This document shows, piece by piece, positions 22,161 through 32,819 of a DNA stretch of 64,000 nt. The notes under the pieces were generated by a model. That model did no database searches. It was not told where the DNA came from and worked only from the letters and a program-made list of their open reading frames with translations. This stretch comes from Meghimatium bilineatum (Eukaryota; Mollusca; Gastropoda; Stylommatophora; Philomycidae). The first letter of the stretch is position 1; each line of letters opens with the position of its first letter. Location of the stretch: the NCBI GenBank assembly GCA_034231615.1, contig CM067319.1, positions 11,705,391 through 11,769,390 of the forward strand, read 5' to 3'. A program made the translations under genes and the position numbers.

Positions 22161-25100
22161 GTGTGTAATGGCTGTTTAAATCAACATTTGATGTAATTCG
22201 AAATGTAAAATAAATGTTGCATCTATCTATCCTACTTCATCGCCGAATACATACTACATATGCCCGACATCGCTCCAGTTCCAGCGATGTGATGCTGCTC
22301 TTCGCTACAGCAGAGTTGTCTTGAGAGTAGACTAAGATTCTAAGAGTAAGAGTGTTGACTCAATGACTGTGTTGTAAGTCTAATTCTTACATGTTGTTAA
22401 GATCCATTACTGTCTTTGAAGAGTCTCTCTTGGTCATTTTCTTTTGTTATGTTTCTCCAGGGCCATAGGCGGCGCATAGGGCAGAAACCATAGCTTTCCA
22501 TTTCTGTTGTGTTGCTAGGTCTTTCAATTGTTGCGTGTTGTTTAGGTTCATTGACATGCCTTCTCTATTAATTAATGGTTCTTCGTAGAGTTTCTCTAGG
22601 TCTCCCTCTTCTTCTTACTCCAGGTGGCACCCAATATAGTGATTACTGGGGAATTCTTAGGTTGTTCGTTCTGAGAACATGGCGATGTAAGACGTAAGTC
22701 CAAGGCCTTTGTGTAATGACGAATCATTAATGATTAATGTATTTCTTTGTCGAATCTAATTAATGAATCTAATTAAATTGTCGAATTTAATTCTTTGAAG
22801 AATCATTAATCAACAATGGGACTTTTTCTTTTGCCATATGGTAATCCCCGTTAATGCTTGTAGAGTGTGTTTTCATTCATTCTAAGTTTAGTTTATTAAT
22901 TAACAAAGACAATACAATAACTAATAGAATAATTAATACATGTCCCATTCATAAAATAAATTTATATTATAAGCCTATCATATATATATATATATATCAA
23001 TCATCTTGGTTGTCCTCTTCTTCTTTCGCCTGGCACTCTTACCTCCAGAATCACCCTTTCTATACCATCGTGTTGCTTTAAGTGTCCAAAATACTGTAGC
23101 TTCCTTCTTATGATGGTATTTAGAAGATACCCTTCATTTAGTTTCCGTAATTACACAATTTTAATGTTCTTTTTCTCTCTCCATGATATTAGTAGGATCT
23201 TTCTGTAGCACTTCATTTCAAATGAATTTATTCTTTTGGATAGTGTCTTGTTTAAAGTCCAAGTTCTAGTATATTATATACTAAAAGCAATAGGGCCTAC
23301 CCAGGGTGAGAATAAGAAAAAAATATTAGGCCTACTGTTAAACATACTTACCACCCTATGATATAGTAGGCCTATGTGAATGTCGGACAAACGTAAAACT
23401 ATGTGATTTGACCAAGTCATATATAACTGGATTTAAAAGCAATATGTTTAAAGTAGGCCTAACCAACAAACAAACAAAAGAATAGATGCAAATTAGGTAA
23501 ATTTCTTGTTCAAGTAACCACTGTGCTATAAATAGCGCAATGTTTATATTCCGGACTACCAGACGTCATGGATTTCCGCGCACTGCCAATGAAATTAATG
23601 GATGCCGTGATGTCACACCGCAGAAGCAAAAAGTTTTTGCGCGCGACGTGGCTTTGTGAATGATAGAGCCAACCATTTCATTCATTTTGCGCGGAATACG
23701 GCAAAATCCATAGTCTTTTAGTCCAAAATATAAACATTGTTAATTAGATTAAATACGTACCTCATTCATCTTGGCTGATAAATCCATGCTTTATTTCACA
23801 CAAGAACTCCAAGAAAATATCTGCCGACTTCTGCCAAATCCGTTGTAACCATTGAATCCGTCAATTATGCTATCAGTCTCTATCAATGTGTATTGATAAT
23901 GATAGCATAAACAGGCACCAAATATGCACTTATTTCAAATGAATTATTTTGCCGAATGTAATATAAGGGGGTGGGCTTCGCTATCCCTAACCATAATCGC
24001 TAACCCTAACCTTAACCCTAATCGCTAACCATAACCATAACCCTAACCCTAATCGCTAACCCTAACTCTAACCCTAACCTAACCCTAATCGCTAACCCTA
24101 ACTCTAACCCTAACCTAACCCTAATCGCTAACCCTAACTCTAACCCTAACCTAACCCTAATCGCTAACCCTAACCCCCCCCCCCATTTTTTTTCTTCTTT
24201 TTTTCCTTTTTTTTCTTTTTCACCTAACCACCATCTTACCCAACTACCCGCCCAACACTTCACCTCGAGATCACATTCCACAACCGACTTCCGTCAAAGG
24301 TTAGGAAACCCCGTGAATCCAGGCCAAAGGTCACAACAGTTACTTGAACGTGAAATGCGCCGCAAATTATTCTTCAAAGACTTTCATATGTGTATGCTCA
24401 AGCGTTTAATAATGGAAGGGAACAAAATAAATCAATGTCTCTGGGATTGAATACAAAACGACCTAAACTAACGCAAAAATAATTAAATAGCCTAGAAAAA
24501 GTTATCAACTGTCTGAATTGTTTTTTCATTGAGTAATTTTTTAAATTATAGTGTGTAAAATTTATGATCTTGGAAGTGTTGACTTGAAGGCCAATTTGTT
24601 ATTGAAGATGACACGTCAATTCAACATATCTTGTGTGTTAGCAGAAGTTGGACTAAATAATGTCAAGCCATCTTCAAAATCAATATTACTAAGAGTTCCA
24701 TCATCTGTTAATTTGATAAAATATTCATTTTGAGTAATTTCTTATAACCCTTTCTATAGCCAGGCTAAAAAGCAATGGTGACATAATGCAGCCTTGTCTT
24801 ACTCCTCGGAAACTGAGCTAAGACGAGGAGGAAGTCGAATTTGAGAATGTGCATATTCAGAGAATGTAGAAATAAGAGTGACTAGAGGTAATGGGAGAAA
24901 ATTCTCCCTCTATGGAAAGATCAGAAGAACGCGTAATCAGTAACTGACTGGGACACTGAGCGTATACACTTTTAGATGGCTGACAGAATGGCAAGCAGAG
25001 CATATATGGGAATTCCCCCAGTGCTGAGATACTTGTTCCTAATCAAGAATTGTCTTACTTCTATTTCTATGTAAAACCATTCAGTTTTACTCTCATTTTA

Positions 25101-28100
25101 TGATATTTTTTTGCTGTCTATTAGACTTATTCATTAAATAGAAATATTATAGGATGACAAAAGGGTATAGCTACTAAGTAGGTAAGTTACACATTTACAT
25201 AGTATAGCCAGTATAGGGTTTAGGCAAATGATATACCCAAAATGCTCTGGTATCAGGTTGGAAGTACATGTACTTTCATATTCAACATTCATAAACAAGT
25301 AATGACTTTAATTCTATCTATGTAAAATGTCCTTTAAAAATTATTGTCCTCACTGTCACTTTGTAAGCCTCTAGGTTCTGTCCAGCCTCTTCTAGTGTCA
25401 TGTTAATAAAGCCCTTGATATCCTGTGTCCATCATAGTCTTGGTCTTCTTCTTGTTCTCTTTCCCATAACCTTTCCCTCTATGATTAATCTTTCTAAGCC
25501 ATTGTGTCTTTTTATATGTCCAAAATATGTTAGCTTGCGCTTTTTTTATAGTTTTGAGGAGCCAATCTTCTTCTATGTTCAGATCTTTGCGGATATATGC
25601 TTTAGTTTGTCTTTCTGTCTATGATAATCTTAGTTCAATCTCCATAAGCTGTAACATTTATGATATTCTTAGGACCTTTCTTTAAATTTCATTTAGAATG
25701 CAGATATTTTCTTTTTCATTGTGGATGTCACTGCCCAAGTTTCACAACCATATTTTGTCCCTGGAAAAATATATAGGTATAACTTATTGATAATTGTAAC
25801 TTTGTTTTTCTGTTTGCCTACAGGCAAAAGAGCCAGGGGTAGACCAAAAGAAACACTCAGAAAAACAGTACTTAGAGAAAGTAAAACAATCAATATCCAT
25901 ACTTTTCAAGAACTGCACAGAATAGCTTTGAACAGACATAATTGGAGAGATCTGACCTCTGCCCTAACTTCAGCGCAAAAGGAAAATGAATAAATCATCA
26001 TAGATTTTCATCTGTTATGTTTTGCTAATCTCTTTCTGATCTCTGCTGAGTAATCTGTGGTGTTGATGGTTGACCAGAGATATTCAAAGTTGCTGACATT
26101 TTCCAGATGTTCTTTGTCAATGACTATTGTAGTTGTGAGTTCATGTCTGTTGATATGCATTATTGTTGTCTTTTATGCATTGAGGAAAAGATTTTATCCC
26201 TTGCTGAGATGTTTAACTGATATTGTTATGTTTTCTACACCGCCTTTAATTAACTAACAATAATAAGAACATTTAAACAAATCTGTCAGAACTTATTGAG
26301 AAATTAATTGGCAATATTCTTCTTCTACATTCATTCTCAAATTCCTACAGATTAGCAGGATGTAGTCTGGAGAACAGAGTGTGTTGTGTCATAGTTTATA
26401 TTTTGGTTGGAAGTCATATGTGCCTTTCAGGATGACATATCCGACTTCAGCGTGGCTTCTGAATCACTTTTACTCTCAATGTTGAATGTGACAATCAACT
26501 GCACCCTCAAAATCTCCTTATTCACCTATTGCAACATGCATGGCATGTAATTGTGTTGTTAATTTTTGCTCCCCTTTTGGGTGGCTATGCCAGTAAAAAT
26601 GGCATTGTCTGCCAGATTTTGCCCAAGGAATGTATTTTGTTAACCTCTGATTTATGGAGAAAAGAACCGCACGTTATTCTATATTAATTTTTGTTCTGTT
26701 CCAAATATTTCAGTCAGAAAACATTGTCGTTGGAAAAACTCCGTTCAAGATTACGTCAGGAGATTGAAGTGACTGAAACAGAAGAAAAATGTCTGGACGA
26801 GTATCGGAAGGAAATGGAACTCTTGCTCCAAGAAAAGATGGCTCATGTGGAAGAGCTCAGGCTGATCCATGCTGACATCAACTTGGTATGTTCCTAAGGA
26901 TGTAATACAGGCACATTTTTTTAAAGTGTGTGTTTTCATGTAAGGGTTCACAAGGAAATTAGGTTGTAAAAGTACAATTTTAAGATATGATTTATTTTGG
27001 TAGCGTATGCAGTTCAGGATGTAGCCATCATCCCAGAATATTTTGGCTGTAGTGATTTTCTTGGTAGTGTTAATGATCATTAGTTTGCCATTGTTTTCTG
27101 TAGCTCTGGCAGAAATAGTATAACTTCTGTTTCCTCATTCTCCAGGCAAACTCAAATGAGGTTATGGATTTCATCAGTGAACTGCGGTTCATCTTGAAAT
27201 GAATTTATTTCTGCCTTCATTAAGTATGCTTTATCTCTTCTTAGCAATGTTGCAGAGATCCTTCCCATCTTAGCTTCCCAGGGAAAAAATCTGTCTGGAT
27301 GCTTCTTCTTCTTCATCGTTCTTCAGTCAGATATCAGGTTACAGCACCAATAGCTTCAATGAATTGTGTGATTCGCTTCATGTCATCCATGGAACCCCTC
27401 AAGTCTGGAAGCAGTGCCATCTCAGTAGGCCATATTTTCTCCCTCTCTTCTTGGTAGAGTTGACAGGCATGAAGAATAGTCTGGATGCTTATAATAAAGT
27501 ACTTAGACGAAATGTTTCCATGGGAAAATGAAGAAGAAGAAGATCTCGGCAAAATGGCAGCAACTCCTCATCGTATTCTTAAAGTAACCTCCGCAGCTAA
27601 GGGGTTAAACAAATACAAGATCAATATTAGACTGGAAGTATAACTATCAAGATCAATATTAGACTGAATGTATAACAATAAAGATCAATATTAGACTGGA
27701 TATATAACAATCAAGATCAATATTACACTGGATGTATAACAATAAAGATCAATATTAGACTGGATATATAACAATCAAGATCAATATTACACTGGATGTA
27801 TAACAATAAAGATCAATATTAGACTGGATGTATAACAATAAAGATCAATATTACACTGGATGTATAACAATAAAGATCAATATTAGACTGGATATATAAC
27901 AATCAAGATCAATATTACACTGGAAGTATAACAATCAAGATCAATATTAGACTGAATGTATAACAATAAAGATCAATATTACACTGGATGTATAACAATA
28001 AAGATCAATATTACACTGGAAGTATAACAATCAAGATCAATATTAGACTGGAAGTATAACAATAAAGATCAATATTACACTGGATGTATAACAATAAAGA

Positions 28101-31100
28101 TCAATATTACACTGGATGTATAACAATAAAGATCAATATTAGACTGGATATATAACAATCAAGATCAATATTACACTGGAAGTATAACAATCAAGATCAA
28201 TATTAGACTGAATGTATAACAATAAAGATCAATATTACACTGGATGTATAACTATCAAGATCAATATTACACTGGAAGTATAACAATCAAGATCAATATT
28301 AGACTGGAAGTATAACAATAAAGATCAATATTAGACTGAATGTATAACAATAAAGATCAATATTACACTGGATGTATAACAAATCAAGATCAAAATTAGA
28401 CTGGATATATAACAATCAAGATTAATATTACACTGGGTATATGATGTTCGTCCGTCGTGATCGACGATGACCAAAAACTCAACCATAATAATAATAACAA
28501 TAAATAATAAAATAATAAAGTTAATAGTGCGTTTTTAAATGACTAGCAAGTCCAATGCGCGCACAAAATGATCTTTTACAGAATTGACAACAATAGAAGG
28601 TATCTGTGTGAGGTTGAGATGTTTTTTCTTTTCTACGTGTCCGCTTCTGTCTTGCGGTTTCTTGTCTGAATTCTTCCGCCGCTAGTGCTCCCGTTCTAAT
28701 GCTGTAACGCCATGCTGTTCTATCCTGAGCGAGGCTCTCCCAAGCGCCTACGTCAATGTTAAGATGTTTCAAGGATGACTTGAGCGTGTCTTTGAAACGC
28801 TTTTTCTGTCCACCAGCTTTTCGAAATCCTGCCTTGAGTTCTCCATAATATATTTGTTGTGGCAAACGCGAGTTCTCCATACGCACAAGATGGCCTGCCC
28901 AGCGTGTCTGCGCCTTCATAAGTATTGTGTGGTCTTATATAACTGGGTATATAACAATCAATTGAAGAATAAGAAGATTAAGTATTTATTTTGTCTTTGT
29001 TACAATTGTATAGGGAAATAGATTGATTGAGTGAAAATTGTATTCCTTTATAGATGGAAACGACAATCAAGCAATCAGAAGAGGAAAAAGTTAAATCACA
29101 CGAGAATGCTAAACGATTATTTGAAGAGTGCAGACCTTTGAAGGAAGAAATTGACATACTTCGTATCAGAGCTGGGCTTGAAATGCAACCAGATGTTTCT
29201 GATGATGCAGATGGACTAAAACCAGAGTAAGATGTTCTGTGATTTACTGACATAAAATATTTCAGCAGACATACAAATTTAGAAGAACAAAAATTAATTT
29301 TCTGGTTCCTACCCTATCTCTTAAATCCTTTTAATACTATATTTTCCTGGTAATTTTTCCTCGTTCTCTGCAGCTCCAGAACAGTGCCAATCGTGCAATG
29401 TTGTCCCTCATTCTCTGCGGCTCCAGAACCATGATTATCATGCAATGTTGTCCCTCATTCTCTGCGGCTCCAGAACCATGCTTATCACGCAATGTTGTCC
29501 CTCATTCTCTGCGGCTCCAGAACCATGCTTATCACGCAATGTTGTCCCTCATTCTCTGCGGCTCCAGAACCATGCTTATCATGCAATATTGTCTCTCATT
29601 CTCTGCGGCTCCAGAACCATGCTTATCATGCAATGTTGTCCCTCATTCTCTGCGGCTCCAGAATCATGCTTATCATGCAATATTGTCTCTCATTCTCTGC
29701 GGCTCCAGCACCATGCTTATCATGCAATGTTGTCCGTCATTCTCTGCGGCTCCAGAACCATGCTTATCACACAATATTGTCCCTCATTCTCTGCGGCTCC
29801 AGAACAATGCATATCACGCAATATTGTCCCTCATTCTCTGCGGCTCCAGAACAATGCATATCACGCAATATTGTCCCTCATTCTCTGCGGCTCCAGAACA
29901 ATGCATATCACGCAATGTTCCCTGCTGGTCTTCTTAGTTTATTGCTTATCTAACTTGAGTGCTATCCATATCTCACTTTCACTTTCTCTCTCTCTCCCTC
30001 AAGCTCTCTCTTTCTTCCTCTACTGGTGTGATGAAGATCCACACCTGCAATGCTTGAAGAGAATTAATTGTTGTATTTACAACATAAATATATGACCAGG
30101 CCAAATGCAACATCAACCTCATGAGAAGGAAAGACCAGATTACCATTTTCTGACTTTGCACTCAACATTTTCAGCTTAAGAATGACCTGGCTAAAATATA
30201 ACCACAACACACTACAGAGTTTCTACTTTACACTCATCCGTACAAAACTAGTGACCATCACCTTTTAAAATGTCCAGAGCTGGATGATAATAGAACAATG
30301 CTTCCCCCTCCAAAGTCAGATAAATGGAACATCTTGTATGGAACTAAACAACTCACAAACATATGCATTTACCACATAATGACATTAAGTCAAAGGGCAG
30401 GATTTCACGAGCCTCTGAGTCAACAGCCAATATGTTTGCAGCATACCTGGAGATTGCAAGAAAGTCAAGGTTAAGTCTGCTCTGGAGTAGAAAACTGCAT
30501 AGCTCATTTCATAGCAGTCTGCACATCCACACTAAGTAAAGTTCAATTGGGAGACTTGCAGAAGCTCTGGAAGGAACTTCATGAAAATCAAGTGCCATGG
30601 AAACAGCACTCTAGAGCTGAAAGTAAAAAACCCAACCACCTGTTATAGTATAAAAGTAGCAAGTTTATACTCCCTTGGTTCTTTCATCATATCATCTATA
30701 TTTCTTATATTTTATTTCTAGGTTTTTTGAGAAACCAACTACAACAGAATGGAACACAGAGCCCCCAGAACCTTCCATTCCACAGACACTGGCAGTAGCA
30801 GCTGCAGCGGCACATCAAATTCAAATACCACAAAACAAAAATGATCGGCAAGCATTCAGACAACAACCTCCACCCATGAAGGTAATATTTGACATAGTTT
30901 AAAACGTGACATCAAATAAGGTTTAAAACGTGACTTTTTCTAGTACTTAATTGTTTAAAAACTGCTGTAGTGAGTGCATCTCAGAAGCACTAAGTAACTG
31001 GTTTGAATTCAGCTGCAGGTAGTTGAACAGTTATTTAGAAAGCACTGATAACCTGGCAAGTATAAATATTGCAAAGATGTTCTATTCTAGATTCCCAGCA

Positions 31101-31877
31101 CAGAACATGGTCTTACCCATTTAGAATTCAGCTAAAGTATGTGTTTCCATTCTTGTTTGTTAACTTATGTCATTACTCAAGAAATATGTCTGCTCCAATA
31201 ATTCAATATGAGGATCCTCTACGCTGTCCTCAAAATAAATATTGTGCAATATATTCCTTCAGAATCACAGTATTTTACATCATTGTCGTATGTGTTATAA
31301 CAACCCACATATTCCACACCATCCGTGAAGATATAGCATATCACTGACCATACATGTAATCCATGTGGATGAACTTGAAACTAATACTCAACCTAAAGCA
31401 TGCTGTCTGCGGAAACATTTGCCACATTCAATGTATTGTGAGTCACTGTGAAGTTTTCTGCTCATTACTATGCACCTCTTTCAACAAAGAAATCATGTTT
31501 TCATGATCATTAAAATTGGTCAGTAAAGTGTTAAAATACTAGTTTGGCTCTATTTCTGGCTAACAGTACAGAATTTGGCCTGCCAGTCAAAAAAATATGC
31601 CCATCTTTGGTCAAAAAATAACATTTTACTTTTTGCGTAATAATTGTTGTCTTTGGTTTGGTATATCCATTTCTACATTTCCTAAAATTCAACTTTTTTA
31701 TGGTTTGTTCCTTTACTCATTATCAGTGTAATTCTCAATTTGTTGCTTTGTTTTTATTTTCAGGCTTGCCTGTCATGCCACCAGCAAATTCACCGCAATG
31801 CACCTATCTGTCCACTGTGCAAAGCTAAGAGCCGATCACGAAATCCAAAACGTCCAAAGCGTAAAGCCGACGACTAA
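22102..31877 (+). CDS. ZC4H2: ZC4H2 zinc-finger protein, five coding exons
   Basis: The joined exons 22102-22160, 26714-26885, 29054-29226, 30722-30881 and 31764-31877 total 678 nt, i.e. 225 residues plus stop, essentially the length of the vertebrate protein. Phases are consistent (2, 0, 2, 0) and all introns are GT-AG. Residues ~12-110 are a heptad-like coiled coil that includes the very conserved '[20 protein letters not shown]'. Exon 4 carries the Ala-rich stretch and 'FRQQPPPMK'. The C4H2 finger uses C190, C193, H194, H198, C204 and C207 and is followed by a basic, nuclear-localisation-like tail ([11 protein letters not shown]). Known biology of the family: a nuclear partner that stabilises the ubiquitin ligase RNF220 and is needed for neural development. 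Intron 1 is about 4.5 kb and all introns contain repeats. The promoter and 5' UTR could not be located. Confidence 0.95.
22430..22710 (-). mobile_element. LINE 3' fragment in ZC4H2 intron 1
   Basis: The 'ggcggcgcatagggcagaaa' stretch followed by 'ccatagctttccatttct' matches 39575-39610, the 3' coding end of the RTE-like LINE there. Decayed. Confidence 0.6.
22990..23280 (-). mobile_element. LINE fragment in ZC4H2 intron 1
   Basis: The wording 'aagtgtccaaaatactgtag' and 'tccatgatattagtaggatc' parallels 17085-17215 and 25500-25640, which encode the region around 'YFGHIKRH' on the minus strand. A short TA repeat (22980-22997) precedes it. Confidence 0.6.
23538..23739. mobile_element. 202-bp imperfect inverted-repeat element (MITE-like)
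   Basis: The ends CAATGTTTATATT and AATATAAACATTG are exact complements. Pairing continues imperfectly for about 50 bp inward (ggactaccagac / gtcttttagtcc; catggatttc / aaatccata). It sits in ZC4H2 intron 1. No target duplication is obvious, so the superfamily is not assigned. Confidence 0.65.
23985..24176 (+). repeat. Interstitial telomere-like array
   Basis: Runs of CCCTAA and variants (cctaac, ctctaa) are broken at regular intervals by 'atcg'. This produces a ~36-bp higher-order unit repeated about 3.5 times from 24036. The bordering C-run (24175-24184) and T-rich tract follow immediately. It lies in ZC4H2 intron 1. Confidence 0.92.
24185..25380. other. ZC4H2 intron 1 sequence, little recognised
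   Basis: About 24540-24830 reads like decayed LINE reverse transcriptase on the minus strand (ccttgtcttactcctcggaa), but no clear motif survives. The remainder is AT-rich. Confidence 0.35.
25380..26260 (-). mobile_element. Decayed LINE with a short plus-strand LINE end inside
   Basis: The flanks (25380-25760 and about 26000-26260) are minus-strand LINE sequence of the 17-kb type. Within it, about 25822-25992 encodes on the plus strand '[20 protein letters not shown]' and continues to '[14 protein letters not shown]' then stop. This is the typical C-terminal end of an RTE-like LINE (compare '[20 protein letters not shown]' at 39551-40252). The inner piece is probably a 5'-truncated later insertion. 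Confidence 0.65.
26314..26595 (-). mobile_element. SINE-like repeat, family B, in ZC4H2 intron 1
   Basis: Shares with 14906-15195 the ttcttct tail, 'attcctacagattagcagga', 'tgtagtctggagaacagagt', 'catatccgacttcagcgtgg' and 'gctccccttttgggtggct'. It lies about 120 bp before exon 2. Confidence 0.75.
26714..26885 (+). CDS. ZC4H2: ZC4H2 coding exon 2
   Basis: Acceptor atatttcag ends at 26713; donor gtatgt starts at 26886. It encodes the coiled-coil region from '[20 protein letters not shown]' to '[13 protein letters not shown]'. The last ~20 residues match vertebrate ZC4H2 nearly perfectly. Confidence 0.95.
27245..27604. mobile_element. Broken copy of the TTAA-type MITE carrying a nested LINE end
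   Basis: The right end (27560-27604) matches the right terminal repeat of the 8.1-kb MITE and is followed by TTAA (27605-27608). The internal body (agggaaaaaatctgtctgga ... ataataaagtacttagacga) also matches. The left terminal repeat is missing. The body is split by an insertion at 27305-27478. It lies in ZC4H2 intron 2. Confidence 0.78.
27305..27478 (-). mobile_element. RNase H LINE 3' end nested in the MITE
   Basis: The duplicated target gtctggatgctt is present at 27293-27304 and 27479-27490. The minus-strand frame encodes a C-terminal piece ('[20 protein letters not shown]') that ends with a stop and a gatgaagaagaag tail. It corresponds to the end of the 34-kb LINE (LWGSRSDLEKTVDFV). Confidence 0.85.
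27617..28442. repeat. 32-bp minisatellite, ~26 copies (ZC4H2 intron 2)
   Basis: The unit aaagatcaatattagactgg + atgtataacaat is repeated with a few fixed alternative bases: G or C in 'tta[GC]act'; gat/gaa/gga[AT]gt/tat; and 'aataaag' or 'aatcaag'. A last partial unit continues after the LINE insertion at 28942. Confidence 0.95.
28443..28941 (-). mobile_element. 5'-truncated LINE inserted in the minisatellite
   Basis: Flanked by actgggtatat at 28432-28442 and 28942-28952. The minus-strand frame (28521-28919) is open for 132 codons and encodes '[20 protein letters not shown]', '[20 protein letters not shown]' and '[15 protein letters not shown]'. It ends in a C2H2-type finger (CCQFCKRSF...SHLKTH) typical of the C-terminus of some LINE ORF2 proteins. 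The 3' UTR ends in a TTATT-rich tract and 'gtcatcgtcgatcacgacgg'. Confidence 0.88.
29054..29226 (+). CDS. ZC4H2: ZC4H2 coding exon 3
   Basis: Acceptor tttatag ends at 29053; donor gtaaga starts at 29227. It encodes '[20 protein letters not shown]' through '[20 protein letters not shown]' to a short acidic stretch. It corresponds to the second half of the family's coiled coil (MENTIKQSE...KPLKEHVDALR). Confidence 0.94.
29360..29925 (+). repeat. 47-bp minisatellite, ~12 copies (ZC4H2 intron 3)
   Basis: The unit contains 'ccctcattctctgcggctcc' and 'agaaccatgcttatcacgca'. Since 47 is not a multiple of three and the unit has no stop on this strand, all three plus frames stay open and produce long but meaningless ORFs up to 216 codons. 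A CT-rich tract (about 29970-30025) follows. Confidence 0.95.
30085..30475 (+). mobile_element. LINE C-terminal fragment (42.8-kb family), decayed
   Basis: Contains 'aggaaagaccagattaccat', 'cacaacacactacagagttt' and 'aaatggaacatcttgtatgg', matching 42955-43200. Multiple stops. Confidence 0.7.
30722..30881 (+). CDS. ZC4H2: ZC4H2 coding exon 4
   Basis: Acceptor tttctag ends at 30721; donor gtaata starts at 30882. It encodes '[20 protein letters not shown]', an Ala run (AVAAAAAH), and ends '[12 protein letters not shown]', matching the family's YFEK..EWQTEP and FRQQPPPMK landmarks. Confidence 0.95.
31764..31877 (+). CDS. ZC4H2: ZC4H2 coding exon 5 with C4H2 finger
   Basis: Acceptor attttcag ends at 31763; the TAA stop is at 31875-31877. 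It encodes '[19 protein letters not shown]' and then [18 protein letters not shown]. The four Cys and two His of the finger are all present. No strong AATAAA follows closely; the first clear one is at 32301, inside a repeat. Confidence 0.97.
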   Translation, partial: ACLSCHQQIHRNAPICPLCKAKSRSRNPKRPKRKADD

Positions 31878-32173
31878 AGATAACAATCAATAGAAACACT
31901 TCAGGCAGCATTCCTGTCTTACACAGACAACAATCGTTATTAATGTGTATTATATTATTTGTTTACAAATTTCATGTGAGGATTTTATGTTCAAACTTTT
32001 TAAAGCATGCCATTACAGATGTCAATTTCAATATATTAGGAGAATTCATTATAAGGTTTGCTGATATCTGCATATAGTTTAGACAATCTTTGTATAAGTG
32101 ATTAATTCTTTGATGTTTTTTCAAGATTTTTTTTTACATGAGATCTGGAATTATATTTAATTGTTGGAAATTT

Positions 32174-32446
32174 GTTTTCTTCTGCATTCTTTCTCAAATT
32201 TCTAAAGTGCAACAAAATGTTGCCAGAAAAACAGAATGTGTTGTGTCATGGTTTACAGCTTGACTGCGATGCCAAATGATTCTCAACCTTTTTGTTTATG
32301 AATAAATTTTGTCACCTTTCTTTGAGAATTCAGAAGACAAAAGGTCTAAAAAGGGGGCCACATACATATAAAGTTTGAGAACCACAGCTCTAGACTATAT
32401 CCTGCTAACCAGTAGGAGTTTGAGACTGAACTCAGAAGACAAAGAA
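32174..32446. repeat. SINE family B pieces with an inverted-repeat insert
   Basis: About 32174-32270 is the 3' half of SINE B on the minus strand. About 32393-32446 is a SINE B 3' end on the plus strand (atcctgctaaccagtaggag). Between them, 'gattctcaacctttttg' and 'aaagtttgagaaccacagc' look like decayed terminal repeats of a hAT-type MITE (about 32271-32388). Confidence 0.5.
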
Positions 32447-32819
32447 TTCTCTTAATTGTAGATATTTTAAACACTTTCCTGATCAATTTCGATGACTACC
32501 ACATTTCTGTTACAGAACCTTGCTGACCAATTTCGATGATAGTCGAAAACACTGATATATATCAGAAATACAGTAATACCCATTGCAATAATGTTACTAA
32601 AAATAGTGTTTCCGGGAAATTATGTTGTGTAAAAATTGCGGCATGTGTGGAATACAGATATAGACATCGTAGATGAGTTTTTATCATGAAATATTGGAGA
32701 TTTAGAAGGTAATGCAATGGAAAAACATGCAAACATCCTCCCACTGGATGACAGAAGAGAAGAAAGAGTGTTTGTTCAAAGGGAAAAAATTAAGCGCATC
32801 CAAACCATCCGATGTATGC

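Noticed and set aside
24018..24281. 87-codon minus-strand ORF with [11 protein letters not shown] repeats
   Set aside because: It is the telomere-like array read in one frame.
27617..28442. CRISPR-like regular repeats of ~32 bp
   Set aside because: Units are directly adjacent without unique spacers, in a eukaryotic intron. The same reasoning applies to the other minisatellites.
29398..30095. Long overlapping plus-strand ORFs (179, 216 and 153 codons)
   Set aside because: They are frames through the 47-bp minisatellite in ZC4H2 intron 3. The repetitive products cycle between three versions and show no coding selection.
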